Assembly: GCA_016756695.1 (NCBI GenBank)
Contig: CP066701.1
Coordinates: 4,353,947-4,417,946 of the forward strand
Direction: 5' to 3'
Origin: Heyndrickxia sporothermodurans
GTDB lineage: Bacteria > Bacillota > Bacilli > Bacillales > Bacillaceae_C
Length of the DNA: 64,000 bases
A program made the position numbers and the translations under genes. Position 1 is the first letter of the stretch. The number at the start of each line of letters is the position of its first letter. Below the pieces are notes generated by a model, which was not told the DNA's origin, made no database searches, and was given only the letters and a program-made list of their open reading frames with translations. Positions 1-9,854 of the stretch are shown here, piece after piece.

Positions 1-1646
1 TTCGTTCCGTCTTTTAAATCATTTGTACCGTCATCCAATTTTTTTGAACCGTCAGCAAGTTTATGACTGCCGTCTTTTATTTGTGTTGACCCATCAGCAA
101 GCTGATTCAATCCATTATTGAGCGTTTTTGCTCCTTCGGATAATTTGTTGGCACCAGTTGCGGCATCATTCATTTTGCTAGTAAATAAGCCTAAACTCTC
201 AATATATTGATTTTGACCGTTTTGTAATTTAGCAGCACCATTACTTAGTAATGTCGAACCGTTTGCAAGCTGTTCGATTCCCTTTTGAACTTTTACTTGG
301 TTTTTATTAATAGTAGAGACACCGGCTATTAATTTATCAAATTGTGGATCGGTTTGCTCTTTTATTTGTTTTGTAATTTGATTTTTATTGCCTGTCATTT
401 TTTGGCTTACTTGGTTTTTAAATGTTTGAAACCCTGTATTCAATTGATTATGAAGATCTTTTTTCGCAAGGTCTAATTTTGACTTTTGTTGTTCAGCAGA
501 AGCTAACATTTGATCTTGAACTATTTTTATAACATTCGGATCTACCTTCTTATCATATAGTTCTTTGATCAAATTGCTCATTGCTTCTTTTTGCTGGATT
601 GCCTGGCTATCTATAGAATCTATTAGGCCCTTTTCGATCCCACTTTGCAATTGATCAACACCTTGATTTATCCCTTTAACACCTTCAGTTAACTGGGATG
701 AAAAGGCATTAGCTATTGCAGGAGGGAGTTCATTTTTGAATTGCTCAAGCCCACCTTGAACTTTCTTGGTACCATCGACAAGTGCAGGCATTCCTTTATT
801 TAATGCTCCAAGCCCTTCACTCGCCTGGTTAATCCCTTTTGTTAATTCCTTTGTGCCGTTTTGCATATCTTTTGAGGCATTATATAATTGATTGCTTCCA
901 TCATTCAGCTGATTTAAACCATTTGCTAAATCATTCGATCCTTTTGATAGATCTCCGGCACCTGATTTAGCTTTCACTACTCCGTCATTAAATGTAATCG
1001 AATTTTTTGCGAGTAGTTCAAGATTTTCCTTTAGCGATTTCGTTCCATCACCTAATTTTTTTGCACCATCGTATAATTTAGATGCGCCGTCACTTGCTGT
1101 ATTAAACCCGTCCCCCATTTTTTTAATCGCATCAAACATTTCTTCTGCATACGTAGTGGACACTTCTTTTGATACAGCATCTTTAATTTTGGTCATGGCT
1201 GATTCGCCAATTTTTGAGGATGTATAGTTTGCACTTTGATTTTGTACATATTTTAATTGTAGTCGTTTTGGATCTTTATCGAGTAAAGTTGTTGCATTTT
1301 CAGAGAAATTTTCCGGAATCTCGATGACCATATAGTATTTTTGATTTTCCAATCCTTTATAGGCCGCGTCTTTTGAGACGAAATGGAAATTCATGCTTTT
1401 CTTCTCTTTTAGGTTATCAATTAGTTTATCACCAATCTCGATTTTTTCATCCTGCATTACCGATCCTTTATCCTCATTTATTACGGCAACCGGCAATTTC
1501 TCTAATCGTCCATATGGATCCCAAAACGCCCATATAAACATCCCTGCATAAAGAATCGGGACTAATATAATAGCCAGAACTTGTATTAAGGACATCGGAT
1601 GGCGGACAATTCCTTTTAATTCGGCTAAAAATAATGAACCTTTCAT
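1..1646 (-). CDS. yhgE: YhgE/Pip-family membrane protein, partial (C-terminal end beyond the window)
   Basis: The gene reads leftward out of the window, so only about 548 N-terminal codons are present. The start is the ATG at 1646-1644, preceded by AAGGAG. Residues about 15-40 form one membrane segment, followed by a large extracytoplasmic region rich in repeated 'L-x-x-G-x-x-x-L-x-x-G' units (KLADGSKKLDDGT and similar). This layout is that of YhgE/Pip proteins, which have an ABC-2-type permease end at the C-terminus, here outside the window. Members include the Lactococcus phage-infection protein Pip. The substrate is unknown. It lies 72 bp downstream of the TetR gene yhgD on the same strand, with a YhgD-like inverted repeat in the gap. 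Identification is from domain layout and neighbourhood. Confidence 0.85.
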   Translation of the reverse strand, partial: MKGSLFLAELKGIVRHPMSLIQVLAIILVPILYAGMFIWAFWDPYGRLEKLPVAVINEDKGSVMQDEKIEIGDKLIDNLKEKKSMNFHFVSKDAAYKGLENQKYYMVIEIPENFSENATTLLDKDPKRLQLKYVQNQSANYTSSKIGESAMTKIKDAVSKEVSTTYAEEMFDAIKKMGDGFNTASDGASKLYDGAKKLGDGTKSLKENLELLAKNSITFNDGVVKAKSGAGDLSKGSNDLANGLNQLNDGSNQLYNASKDMQNGTKELTKGINQASEGLGALNKGMPALVDGTKKVQGGLEQFKNELPPAIANAFSSQLTEGVKGINQGVDQLQSGIEKGLIDSIDSQAIQQKEAMSNLIKELYDKKVDPNVIKIVQDQMLASAEQQKSKLDLAKKDLHNQLNTGFQTFKNQVSQKMTGNKNQITKQIKEQTDPQFDKLIAGVSTINKNQVKVQKGIEQLANGSTLLSNGAAKLQNGQNQYIESLGLFTSKMNDAATGANKLSEGAKTLNNGLNQLADGSTQIKDGSHKLADGSKKLDDGTNDLKDGT

Positions 1647-1670
1647 ATAATTAATTCGCTCCTTTCTAAT

Positions 1671-1693
1671 TGACTGAATTGTTCAAATGGTCA
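1671..1693. promoter_or_regulatory. Probable YhgD operator in front of yhgE
   Basis: Imperfect inverted repeat TGACTG-N11-TGGTCA, 23 bp long, starting 25 bp upstream of the yhgE start codon. It has the same arm sequence and spacing as the repeat upstream of yhgD at 2316-2338, which suggests that one TetR dimer recognises both. The assignment to YhgD is inference. Confidence 0.6.
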
Positions 1694-1718
1694 GTTTTGT
1701 TTAAAAATATGAGGATCA

Positions 1719-2291
1719 TCATATTGACAATCCCTTAAATAAGTAAGATTCAAACAGATCTGCAATTTCCTCTTTTTCAAGGGGACGATGGTGCTTTTCC
1801 CAGTCAAATATTAATGAAATATAAAGCTTTAAAATAATAAATGCTGTGATTTCAGGATCACATTTTTTTATTTCTCCCTTATCCATTGCACCTTGAATGA
1901 TTCCCATAATATAATTTAAGACTGCAGTTTCCACTTTTTGAATGACTTCAGACACAGCAGGTGTTCCCATATCTTTTTCTTCTTGAAAAAGTTTAATCGT
2001 TAGTTGATGCTTTTTACGAAACTCTAATATTCGAAATAGTACGTTGTGCACATTCTCAAAGAAAGAAAGATTAGGATCCATTGCTTCTTCTGCAGATTCT
2101 TTCATATCCTTAATAAGGGTTGTCACAATTTCATCAAACAATTCGTCTTTGTTCTTGAAAAAAGTGTAGATTGTGCCCTTTCCGACATTGGCAAGTTTCG
2201 CAACTTGATCCATTGTCGTAGCTTTGTAGCCAAATAATGAAAAGGATTTTGTAGCTGCATCTATAATTAGTTGTTTACGATCAATCGCCAA
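1719..2291 (-). CDS. yhgD: TetR/AcrR-family transcriptional regulator YhgD
   Basis: 190 aa. Residues about 8-55 are a TetR-type helix-turn-helix (FGYKATTMDQVAKLANVGKGTIYTFF is characteristic in its T-x-x-x-V-A and G-x-x-x-Y-x-x-F spacing). The remainder is a helical ligand-binding and dimer domain. The start codon is TTG at 2291, with GGGGTG upstream. It precedes yhgE on the same strand and lies downstream of hemY, as in B. subtilis. A 23-bp inverted repeat just upstream and a matching one before yhgE suggest autoregulation and control of yhgE. The inducer is unknown. Confidence 0.85.
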   Translation of the reverse strand: MAIDRKQLIIDAATKSFSLFGYKATTMDQVAKLANVGKGTIYTFFKNKDELFDEIVTTLIKDMKESAEEAMDPNLSFFENVHNVLFRILEFRKKHQLTIKLFQEEKDMGTPAVSEVIQKVETAVLNYIMGIIQGAMDKGEIKKCDPEITAFIILKLYISLIFDWEKHHRPLEKEEIADLFESYLFKGLSI

Positions 2292-2315
2292 AGTACTTCA
2301 CCCCAATCCGCAAAA

Positions 2316-2338
2316 TGACCAAATGAGGAAAATGGTCA
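2316..2338. promoter_or_regulatory. Probable YhgD operator in front of yhgD
   Basis: Perfect 6-bp arms TGACCA-N11-TGGTCA, centred about 36 bp upstream of the yhgD start codon. The size and symmetry suit a TetR dimer. The same geometry recurs upstream of yhgE at 1671-1693. Confidence 0.65.
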
Positions 2339-2371
2339 ATTAGTTCACAAAAAGTAATTTAACATACTCTT

Positions 2372-2414
2372 AAAAAAAAAACAAGTGAATAATTCTACAA
2401 TAGAATTATTCACT
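2372..2414 (-). terminator. Intrinsic terminator after hemY
   Basis: Perfect 14-bp stem (AGTGAATAATTCTA with its complement) and a 3-nt loop, followed on the minus strand by a run of ten T. The stem overlaps the hemY stop codon, so it ends the hemEHY transcript and separates it from yhgD. Confidence 0.85.
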
Positions 2415-3827
2415 AATCACTTCCTGCTTAGACGTATTTAATTTTCTTAAATACTGCAAAACATCTTTCACTATGGATTCACCTTGACTAATACAATCCG
2501 GTACACTAATTCCTTCAAATGAACTTCCACCAATAATAACTCCCGGCAGATTTTTCACGATATTGTCCTTTAATGCTTTTACTCTTTCTTCATGCCCAAT
2601 TGTGTATTGTGGCATCGCATTTTTCCATCTTGATACGATTGTAAAGTCGGGTTCATCAGAGAGTTCGACTAATTTATTTAAATCATCGAAAACAATTTGC
2701 TCAATTTCTGCGTCTGATAAATCGACGACTGTTTCATCCCCAGCTCTGCCAATATAATTGCGAAGCAGTACTTTGCCATCAGGAGTTGAATGTGGCCATT
2801 TTTTATGTGACCATGTGCAAGCATTAATTGTATAGTCGCTATTCCTCGCAACGACAAAACCGGTTCCATCAAAGTTTTTTCTAATCGCTTCTTCAGAAAA
2901 TGCCATCGCTACTGTAGCAACTGATGTAGCCGGAACCTTGGAAAGTGGTTCAAAAAAATCATACCTCGGAAATATATTTGGCAGTAAATAATGTGGGAGC
3001 GCAATAATCACACTATCTGCTTCGAGATGCTCACCATTATTTAGGGAAATTTCATAATCTTGGTCCCTTGATGACTTTTCAACCTTAACAACCCGAATAC
3101 CCTTCATTATTGAACTTTCCTCAAGCTTTTCTTCCATGGATTCCACGATTGATTCCAGCCCATTCCTTAAGGTTAGGAATCTATTTGAATAGGTCTTGTC
3201 CCTTTTTGTTCCTATTATTAAACTACGATATCTTTTTTCCACCTCATAGAATTGCGGAAAAATTGCCTTTAAGCTTAATTGATCAATATCACCTGCATAT
3301 ATCCCTGAAAGTAACGGTTCAATGAGATTTTCTACTACTTCATCACCAAATCGTCTGCGAAAAAATTGCCCAATTGAAACATCTTTTTTTTCTTTTAATC
3401 GTGGAATAATTAAATCAGCTGCAGCCCTTACTTTGCCAGAAAACGAAAATAAACTAGAAAGAATAAACGGACTTATTTGAGTGGGGATTCCTACCACTGC
3501 TCCTTCAGGAATTAAATAAAGCTTATCATTCGATATTACATATGTTTTATCAGTTTCACTTTCAATTAACTCTTGTTGGATACCTAATTTTTCTACTAGT
3601 TTAGTAAAGCTTTCGTTTTTTGTTAAAAGAGAGTCAGGGCCTGTTTCTATAACAAAGCCGTCTTTTCGGACAGTTTTGATTTTCCCGCCTAATCTTCTAC
3701 TGGCTTCTACTAGTTTAAATTCAATAGGTAAATTATTTTGTTTTATTTCATTCTGTAAATAAAATGCTGAAGTTAAACCGGTAATCCCGCCACCGATAAT
3801 AACTACTTTATGTTTTTTACCCGACAC
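2406..3827 (-). CDS. hemY: Coproporphyrinogen/protoporphyrinogen oxidase (HemY, CgoX)
   Basis: 473 aa FAD enzyme of late heme synthesis. In Firmicutes this family oxidises coproporphyrinogen III to coproporphyrin III (coproporphyrin-dependent route). The N-terminal dinucleotide-binding motif GGGITGLTSAFYL starts near residue 12, followed by the ETGPDSLL segment typical of the family. The C-terminus carries the second FAD-contact region (GGSSFEGISVPDCI). The start is GTG at 3827 with AGGTGA placed 6 nt upstream. It is last in the order hemE-hemH-hemY, 94 bp after hemH, and is closed by a strong terminator. Confidence 0.93.
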   Translation of the reverse strand: MSGKKHKVVIIGGGITGLTSAFYLQNEIKQNNLPIEFKLVEASRRLGGKIKTVRKDGFVIETGPDSLLTKNESFTKLVEKLGIQQELIESETDKTYVISNDKLYLIPEGAVVGIPTQISPFILSSLFSFSGKVRAAADLIIPRLKEKKDVSIGQFFRRRFGDEVVENLIEPLLSGIYAGDIDQLSLKAIFPQFYEVEKRYRSLIIGTKRDKTYSNRFLTLRNGLESIVESMEEKLEESSIMKGIRVVKVEKSSRDQDYEISLNNGEHLEADSVIIALPHYLLPNIFPRYDFFEPLSKVPATSVATVAMAFSEEAIRKNFDGTGFVVARNSDYTINACTWSHKKWPHSTPDGKVLLRNYIGRAGDETVVDLSDAEIEQIVFDDLNKLVELSDEPDFTIVSRWKNAMPQYTIGHEERVKALKDNIVKNLPGVIIGGSSFEGISVPDCISQGESIVKDVLQYLRKLNTSKQEVISE

Positions 3828-3921
3828 TGGGAATCACCTTCTTCGGCAATGATCATTATTTTATATTTTTTGAAAAGTCTATAGTGCAATAAAGTAACAC
3901 CAGGGATAATCCCTGATGTCG

Positions 3922-4860
3922 TTAATTATTTACATTTAGTTTTTTTAAAACTACCGTTGCTAGTGCATCAATAAATTGAGGTTGTGAATTTGGCATTGGA
4001 GGTCGATAGTAGCTTGCACCCACTTCCTCAGTGACCACTTTACATTCGTAATCATTATCATAGAGAACTTCTAAATGTTCGGCAACAAATCCAACAGGTA
4101 CGTAAACAAATGCTTTATATCCTTTTTCATTGTACAAATCACGCGTTAAATCTTGAACATCGGGTCCAAGCCATGGATCTGGAGTATTTCCAGCACTTTG
4201 CCAACCGATTGCATATTCCTTTATCCCTGCTTTACTAGCAATTAAATCAGCTGTTTCCTTAAGCTGTTCAGGATATGGGTCGCCATATTGAAGGATTTTT
4301 TCTGGTAAGCTGTGAGCAGAAACGATTAAACATGCAGCATTACGTTCATCCTCTTTCATGCTTGCATATGTTTCAGACAATCGCTCCACCCAATAGTCAA
4401 TAAATTTCGGTTCCTTATACCAGCTCTCAATCGATGTAATTGTAAGCCCGCCTAACTTTTCAGCTGTTTCTTTCGCACGTTCATTATAAGACTTAACACT
4501 AAATGTTGAGAAATGTGGTGCTAATACAAGTGACACCGCTTCTTTGATTCCATCATTATGCATTTGCTCAACCGCATCTTCAATAAATGGTTCAATATGT
4601 TTCAAGCCAATATATGCTTGAAATTCTACATCATCTTGGATTTCATTTAAACGGTTCTGAAGACCATATGCTTGTTCTTCAGTAATTTTCGCTAACGGAG
4701 AGATTCCTCCGATTGCTTTGTAACGGCTACGTAAGTCCTCTAACATCTCTTCAGAAGGTTTACGTCCATGTCTTATATGTGTGTAGTATCTTTCAATGTC
4801 TGCTTCTTCATATGGCGTTCCGTAGGTCATGACGAGAAGCCCTACTTTTTTCTTCGTCAT
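3922..4860 (-). CDS. hemH: Coproporphyrin/protoporphyrin ferrochelatase HemH (CpfC)
   Basis: 312 aa, the usual length for the soluble Gram-positive ferrochelatase, which inserts Fe(II) into the porphyrin. Visible family features are the N-terminal [12 protein letters not shown], the active-site histidine in [10 protein letters not shown] (about residue 185) and the acidic [15 protein letters not shown] segment containing the metal-side glutamate (about residue 265). The start is ATG at 4860 with AAAGAGG upstream. It lies 46 bp after hemE and 94 bp before hemY in one operon. The hemE-hemH gap contains a fragment resembling a Bacillus dispersed repeat. Confidence 0.95.
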   Translation of the reverse strand: MTKKKVGLLVMTYGTPYEEADIERYYTHIRHGRKPSEEMLEDLRSRYKAIGGISPLAKITEEQAYGLQNRLNEIQDDVEFQAYIGLKHIEPFIEDAVEQMHNDGIKEAVSLVLAPHFSTFSVKSYNERAKETAEKLGGLTITSIESWYKEPKFIDYWVERLSETYASMKEDERNAACLIVSAHSLPEKILQYGDPYPEQLKETADLIASKAGIKEYAIGWQSAGNTPDPWLGPDVQDLTRDLYNEKGYKAFVYVPVGFVAEHLEVLYDNDYECKVVTEEVGASYYRPPMPNSQPQFIDALATVVLKKLNVNN

Positions 4861-4887
4861 TTGTTAAACCTCTTTCTAATTCTCGTA

Positions 4888-4910
4888 TATCTAGCTCCAG
4901 CGTTTTTTAT
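4888..4910. repeat. Fragment of a dispersed CTAGCTCCAGCG-type repeat
   Basis: The string CTAGCTCCAGCG in the hemE-hemH gap resembles TCCAGCTCCAGCG at 28674 and the shorter TCCAGCGCTTACGC at 12247. Similar strings recur in intergenic DNA of many Bacillaceae as far as I recall. Only a short core is shared here. Confidence 0.4.
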
Positions 4911-5941
4911 TTTGCACTATATTCGTGAATGAATGATGTTAATCTTTTTAGTGTTTCGGGATTGACTTGAGGGAATACACCATGTCCTAAATTAAAGATA
5001 TAGCCTGGTGTTTTCATTCCTTGGTCCAAAATAGACTTCGTTTTTTCTTCAAGTACTTCCCATGGTGCTAATAATAGAGCTGGATCCAAGTTCCCTTGAA
5101 CAGCTTTCGTAATACCTTTTTGTCTTGCCTCTTGAATTGGTAATCTCCAATCAAGACCTACAACATCTAATGGAAGATCATGCCACTCTAGTGCAAGATG
5201 GCTCGCACCAACTCCGAACATAATAAGTGGAACATTTTCTTTTCTTAACTCACTAAAGATTCTTTCCATAACAGGCTTAATATATATCCGATAATCCTCC
5301 ACATTTAATGCGCCGACCCAAGAATCAAAAATTTGGATCGCACTTGCTCCAGCTTTTATTTGTGCACGTACATATGCAATGGTCATGTCAGCAAGCTTAT
5401 CCATCAAGGCAAACCATGCTTTCGGCTCCGAATACATAAATGCTTTCGTTTTTTTATAATCTTTTGAAGGTCTCCCTTCAATCATATAGCTCGAAACGGT
5501 GAATGGAGCTCCTGCAAAACCAATCAGCGGTACTGTCAATTGTTCATTAGTTAACAATTTAATCGTATCTAACACATAAGGAACATCTTCTTCAGGTGTT
5601 ATTTCCCCCAACTTTTCCACATCTGCAAGTGATTGAATTGGATTATTAATAACCGGTCCAATTCCAGATTGGATTTCAACATCAACACCAATCGCAGGAA
5701 GAGGCGACATAATATCTTTATATAAAATAGCTGCGTCTACATCATATTGCTCTACAGGCAATCGAGTGACATATGCACATAATTCAGGCTGATGGGTGAT
5801 CTCAAATAAGGAATACTTTTCCTTCAAGGCACGATATTCTGGTTGTGAGCGTCCCGCTTGACGCATAAACCAAACTGGAACATGGCTTGTTTGTTCACCT
5901 TTTGCCGCTCTCAAAAGTGTATCATTCGTAATTCTAGTCAT
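4907..5941 (-). CDS. hemE: Uroporphyrinogen decarboxylase
   Basis: 344 aa from the ATG at 5941. It converts uroporphyrinogen III to coproporphyrinogen III. The family signature [16 protein letters not shown] lies at about residues 22-37 and the conserved [16 protein letters not shown] follows further on. The GTG at 5956 would add five residues but lies inside the ribosome-binding sequence AAAGGTGG. The ATG at 5941 has that site 11 nt upstream and gives the usual family N-terminus. First gene of hemE-hemH-hemY, divergent from hmoB, as in B. subtilis. Confidence 0.95.
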   Translation of the reverse strand: MTRITNDTLLRAAKGEQTSHVPVWFMRQAGRSQPEYRALKEKYSLFEITHQPELCAYVTRLPVEQYDVDAAILYKDIMSPLPAIGVDVEIQSGIGPVINNPIQSLADVEKLGEITPEEDVPYVLDTIKLLTNEQLTVPLIGFAGAPFTVSSYMIEGRPSKDYKKTKAFMYSEPKAWFALMDKLADMTIAYVRAQIKAGASAIQIFDSWVGALNVEDYRIYIKPVMERIFSELRKENVPLIMFGVGASHLALEWHDLPLDVVGLDWRLPIQEARQKGITKAVQGNLDPALLLAPWEVLEEKTKSILDQGMKTPGYIFNLGHGVFPQVNPETLKRLTSFIHEYSAK

Positions 5942-6231
5942 ATGTAAAATGTCCACCTTTCAAAACTATCTTTTCATATTATATAATAATAATTATAAAA
6001 AGAGAAAAGTTCTAGTTCGTTCTTCCTTCTTAATATGTAATCAATATAGACTTTTTCATTCCAAATGTATAGTTCGCCTAACGAAATGTCATAAATTCTC
6101 CCTTTTTCTCGCCTTAAAATCGTCAAAAGTTAAAATTTCTCCATTCATTTATGAATATACTATCAATTAATTTTCAGAAAATTGCTTTTTAATGCTCTTT
6201 TGAAGGGTATAATAATAATGAGGTGATAAAA

Positions 6232-6744
6232 ATGAATCTTTATATTACGACCGGTACTTATGAGTTTCTTATAAAAATATTGAATAAATATAAGGATGAA
6301 CAAATGCTGTTAATGCAAAATGCACAAAACTCCTTAATCATTCATGAAACGATGAAAAAATCTGTATTTGGTTCGCCGAGAACATATGAAGTAATTAATG
6401 GAAAAGGAAATTTTCCGGAAGAAGGATATAGTGTTTTCTATAATATTCCCATTTCCGATGAAGGCAAGCCGGTTTTTGAGTATCATTTGCAAAATAATAG
6501 TCAGTTGATTCAAACGGCTTCGGGTATTCGCGCTTTTCGTTTTTTGAAACCGAAAAAAGGTGATACGTATATTATTTTAACGATATGGGAAGACGAAAAA
6601 GATTTCTCCAGATGGAAATTAACAGATTCTTACAAAACGATTATAAACACGCCTACAGTCAGTGCTCCATTATCCAGCAATACAATTTTTAATGGCTCAC
6701 CATATGAATCGTACTATACAATCCCGAATGAAGAAAAAAAATAA
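6232..6744 (+). CDS. hmoB: Heme-degrading monooxygenase HmoB-like (ABM domain)
   Basis: 170 aa from the ATG at 6232, which has GAGGTG 6 nt upstream. The GTG at 6223 is part of that ribosome-binding site. The C-terminal half (IRAFRFLKPKKGDTYIILT, then WEDEKDFSRWK, residues about 100-130) is a typical antibiotic-biosynthesis-monooxygenase ferredoxin-like fold. In B. subtilis HmoB (YhgC) this domain releases iron from heme. It faces the heme synthesis operon, as in B. subtilis. I identify it by length, domain and position. Catalytic activity is inferred. Confidence 0.8.
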   Translation: MNLYITTGTYEFLIKILNKYKDEQMLLMQNAQNSLIIHETMKKSVFGSPRTYEVINGKGNFPEEGYSVFYNIPISDEGKPVFEYHLQNNSQLIQTASGIRAFRFLKPKKGDTYIILTIWEDEKDFSRWKLTDSYKTIINTPTVSAPLSSNTIFNGSPYESYYTIPNEEKK

Positions 6745-6768
6745 AGCGCAGTATTTGCGCTTATTTTT
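6744..6768 (+). terminator. Intrinsic terminator after hmoB
   Basis: Stem AAGCGCA/TGCGCTT with a 5-nt loop, then a T-rich tail. It begins at the hmoB stop codon. Confidence 0.6.
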
Positions 6769-6883
6769 ACACAATTTCAACAACCAGCATAAAAGGTATA
6801 AACTTGACAAAAATCTCTCTTATTTCCAAGGAAATGACACGTACATCAATAGATTTCTATATTAAACATTTTTGACGGGAGCA

Positions 6884-8278
6884 TTACAGTAAAAACATAG
6901 CAACTATTGTAGTTACTACCATCCCGATTATTACCGGTTTAAGATTTCTTCTTGCTAGTTCAAATGGATCAACACCGCAAATTGCTGCAGCTGGTATAAG
7001 CGCCCAAGGGACAAGCGTACCTCCACCAACCCAAATTGCCATAATTTGACCGAGAGATGTCAGTGTTGCAATACTTGATTCGATTCCATGTGAAAATAAC
7101 TTAGCGACAGATCCAACAAGCGATAATCCTGAAAATCCCGATCCATCTAACCCCGTTATAATACCAACTCCAGTCGCAGTGATTGCACCAACTTCCTTCG
7201 TTACCGGCACAAGATTTGCTAATGCTGCACCTAAATCATTTACAATTCCGTGAGATGTTTTTGGCAAATAATCACCAATCATCGATTGGAAGCCCGCATC
7301 CCCTAAATAGAAAAATGCGGCGATTGGAATCACAGGACCAAACACTTTAAAGCCAAATTGCAGCCCTTCTATTAAATATTTTGTTGTTTGCTCAAGCGCT
7401 TTATTTTTATATCCAGCAAACGTAATTAATAATAAAATCAAAATGGAAGTACCTCCGACAAGGGCAGTAGCATCTCCCCCTTGAAGATGAAAAGCAACCA
7501 TTGCAACAATATCGAGAATAAAAAAGATTGGAATTAACAATGCAAAGAGACGTTTAAAAAAAGGAGTCAGCTGGGTAACCTCTTTCTTTTCAGTTTCAAG
7601 CGGCACATCGAAATGATTATTCACCTTTAATTTTCCATTTTTCATATCGCGTTTTAAAAAGTAAAACGCGGTTATTGTGGTAACAAGCCCCATTATAATG
7701 ACAAGCGGGATACTTGCATGTAATACATCATTTACTGGAATACCTGCACCATCGGCGGCAATCTTTGGTGCCCCTTGGATAATGTAATCCCCTGATAAAG
7801 CAATTCCATGACCAAATAAATTCATAGCGATCGCCGCCCCAATAGCAGGTAAGCCTACTCTTATCGCTACTGGAAGTAATACCGCCCCCATTAAAGCAAC
7901 AGCTGGTGAAGGCCAGAAAAATAAGGAAATGAGCATCATAACAATACCAATCGTCCAATAAGCTAAGGAAGGGGTTTTAATTAGTTTAGCAAAAGGTGAA
8001 ATCATCACATCATTGATCCCTGTAGCCATCAAACTTTTACTCATTGATACAATTAGTGAAATAACTAAAATTATCGCTAACAACTCGGTAATTGCATAAA
8101 TGAAGCTTGTAAAAACCCCACTAATGGATGCCGTAATAGAACCGGTTGCTGTCAAGGCAATAAGAAAAATTCCGACTATACAGATGATTGTTGTATCTCT
8201 CCTTAAAATCATGAATCCGATAATTAGCACTATAAACACAATATAAATCCAATGAATTGCTGTAAGATCAACTGACAC
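6884..8278 (-). CDS. yhfA: Polytopic membrane protein YhfA, putative transporter
   Basis: 464 aa with about twelve hydrophobic segments spread over the whole length. The arrangement (paired halves, with 'FGHGIALSGDYIIQGAPKIA' and the mirrored 'GVGIITGLDGSGFSGLSLVG' loops) resembles gluconate/citrate-type ion-transporter families. The substrate is not known. It lies between hmoB and the divergently transcribed amidohydrolase yhaA, the same pairing as B. subtilis yhfA-yhaA, so a transported N-acyl amino acid or peptide is conceivable. The start is ATG at 8278 with AAGGAGG upstream. Identification rests on length, topology and synteny. Confidence 0.7.
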   Translation of the reverse strand: MSVDLTAIHWIYIVFIVLIIGFMILRRDTTIICIVGIFLIALTATGSITASISGVFTSFIYAITELLAIILVISLIVSMSKSLMATGINDVMISPFAKLIKTPSLAYWTIGIVMMLISLFFWPSPAVALMGAVLLPVAIRVGLPAIGAAIAMNLFGHGIALSGDYIIQGAPKIAADGAGIPVNDVLHASIPLVIIMGLVTTITAFYFLKRDMKNGKLKVNNHFDVPLETEKKEVTQLTPFFKRLFALLIPIFFILDIVAMVAFHLQGGDATALVGGTSILILLLITFAGYKNKALEQTTKYLIEGLQFGFKVFGPVIPIAAFFYLGDAGFQSMIGDYLPKTSHGIVNDLGAALANLVPVTKEVGAITATGVGIITGLDGSGFSGLSLVGSVAKLFSHGIESSIATLTSLGQIMAIWVGGGTLVPWALIPAAAICGVDPFELARRNLKPVIIGMVVTTIVAMFLL

Positions 8279-8464
8279 ATAAATTCCTCCTTACAGTTTA
8301 AAAGAATGCACTTCTTGTTGGAAAAAGAGGTTAATAATCGAGGGAGAAAATAGGCTAATAACCACTTAAAATAAAATATGTAAAAGCAAAAAATGAGTGA
8401 GGACTTCAAAGAAAAAATCTCTTTAAGGGGCTTCTACCTTAAATTTTGTACAAACGAATACCAT

Positions 8465-8493
8465 TTTCACAAAATTCAAATATGTACTATAAT
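8465..8493 (+). promoter_or_regulatory. Candidate sigma-A promoter of yhaA
   Basis: TATAAT at 8488-8493, with TTTCAC 17 bp upstream as a weak -35. It lies 50 bp before the preferred yhaA start. If correct, codons upstream of 8543 in the same open frame cannot be translated in full, which supports the shorter protein. Confidence 0.45.
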
Positions 8494-8542
8494 AAAAATA
8501 GTTCGTTTTAAATTTTTACAAAGAGGAGATGCGTGGCTAGCA

Positions 8543-9745
8543 ATGACAATTCAAACATTAGCTCAAAAACTAGAACAATCATTTGATGAAATGGTAAGTA
8601 TTCGCAGATATTTACATCAGCATCCGGAATTATCTTTTCAAGAAGTTCAAACAGCTAAATATATCGCCGATTTCTATAAAGAACGAGGAATTGAAGTTAA
8701 AGAAAATGTTGGTGGAAATGGGGTAGTCGCAAGAATTAAAGGAAAGTTTCCAGGAAAAACAGTTGCACTGCGAGCGGATTTTGACGCATTGCCAATTAAC
8801 GAAGAAACAGATGCACCATATAAATCAAAGGTACCTGGTGTGATGCATGCTTGTGGGCATGATGGTCATACGGCAACACTGCTTGTCCTTGCCAAAACCT
8901 TGAACGAAATGAAAGAAGAATTATCAGGTGAGTATGTGATGATTCATCAGCATGCGGAAGAATATGCCCCAGGTGGAGCGATTTCAATGATTCAGGACGG
9001 ATGCCTGGAAGGTGTGGACGTCATTTTCGGAACCCATTTATGGTCTCCTTTGGAATGTGGCACGATATCCTATCGAAAAGGTCCAATAATGGCAGCGGCT
9101 GATCGCTTTGAAATCAAAATTAAAGGGTATGGCGGTCATGGTGCCCAACCACATAAAACGAAAGATGCGATTGTTATCGCCTCGCAATTAGTGATGAACC
9201 TCCAACAAATTGTCAGCAGACGCGTCGATCCAATTGATTCTGCTGTAGTAACTGTAGGGTCTTTCGTTGCAGAAAATGCATTTAATGTGATTGCGGATTC
9301 TGCAAAATTGTCTGGGACAGTTCGGACCTTTAATGAAGACGTTCGTGATTTCATCGAGGAAGAAATTGATCGTATCGTTCGGGGTACATGCTTAGCAGCA
9401 GGTTGTGAATTTGAGTATGAATACCATCGAGGCTACCCGGCGGTTGTCAATCATGATGAGGAAACTGACTTTTTGGCAGATTGTACAAGTCAGGTTTCCG
9501 ATGTTCTTCATACTGAAATCGCTGCTCCTGAAATGGGTGGCGAGGATTTTTCCTATTATTTGCAACATGTAAAAGGAACGTTTTTCTTTACCGGGGCGAA
9601 GCCTGACGATGTAGAGATTCCTTATCCACACCACCACCCCAAATTTGAAATTAATGAAAAAGCATTGCTTATTGCCGCAAAAACATTAGGCACTGCTGCG
9701 TTAAATTATCAAAATGTTGAAGAACAAAATTCAGTTGAAGTATAA
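8543..9745 (+). CDS. yhaA: M20-family N-acyl-amino-acid amidohydrolase YhaA
   Basis: 400 aa from the ATG at 8543, preceded by AAGAGGAGA. The open frame extends 50 codons further, but that stretch contains the probable promoter. Metallo-hydrolase features: HACGHDGHTA (metal ligands near residue 105), HQHAEEYAPGG (about 142), and MGGEDFSYY (about 345), all typical of M20D aminoacylase/carboxypeptidase proteins. A dimerisation domain is inserted at about residues 185-300. It faces yhfA across a shared intergenic region. It probably cleaves N-acylated amino acids; the physiological substrate is unknown. Confidence 0.85.
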   Translation: MTIQTLAQKLEQSFDEMVSIRRYLHQHPELSFQEVQTAKYIADFYKERGIEVKENVGGNGVVARIKGKFPGKTVALRADFDALPINEETDAPYKSKVPGVMHACGHDGHTATLLVLAKTLNEMKEELSGEYVMIHQHAEEYAPGGAISMIQDGCLEGVDVIFGTHLWSPLECGTISYRKGPIMAAADRFEIKIKGYGGHGAQPHKTKDAIVIASQLVMNLQQIVSRRVDPIDSAVVTVGSFVAENAFNVIADSAKLSGTVRTFNEDVRDFIEEEIDRIVRGTCLAAGCEFEYEYHRGYPAVVNHDEETDFLADCTSQVSDVLHTEIAAPEMGGEDFSYYLQHVKGTFFFTGAKPDDVEIPYPHHHPKFEINEKALLIAAKTLGTAALNYQNVEEQNSVEV

Positions 9746-9749
9746 AATG

Positions 9750-9780
9750 AAAATCCCATTTGAATTCAAGTGGGATTTTC
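9750..9780 (+). terminator. Intrinsic terminator after yhaA
   Basis: AAAATCCCA pairs with TGGGATTTT around a loop containing GAATTC, immediately after the yhaA stop. It also lies near the 3' end of ecsB on the other strand. Confidence 0.75.
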
Positions 9781-9854
9781 TATTTGTATACGGTTTTGAT
9801 TCAACTAACGAATAGGCATTTTTAACGTCTCCCCTAATTAATTGCGGAGAAATT

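Noticed and set aside
6662..6865. 67-codon open frame overlapping the end of hmoB
   Set aside because: It runs out of frame through hmoB and its terminator, with no ribosome-binding site.
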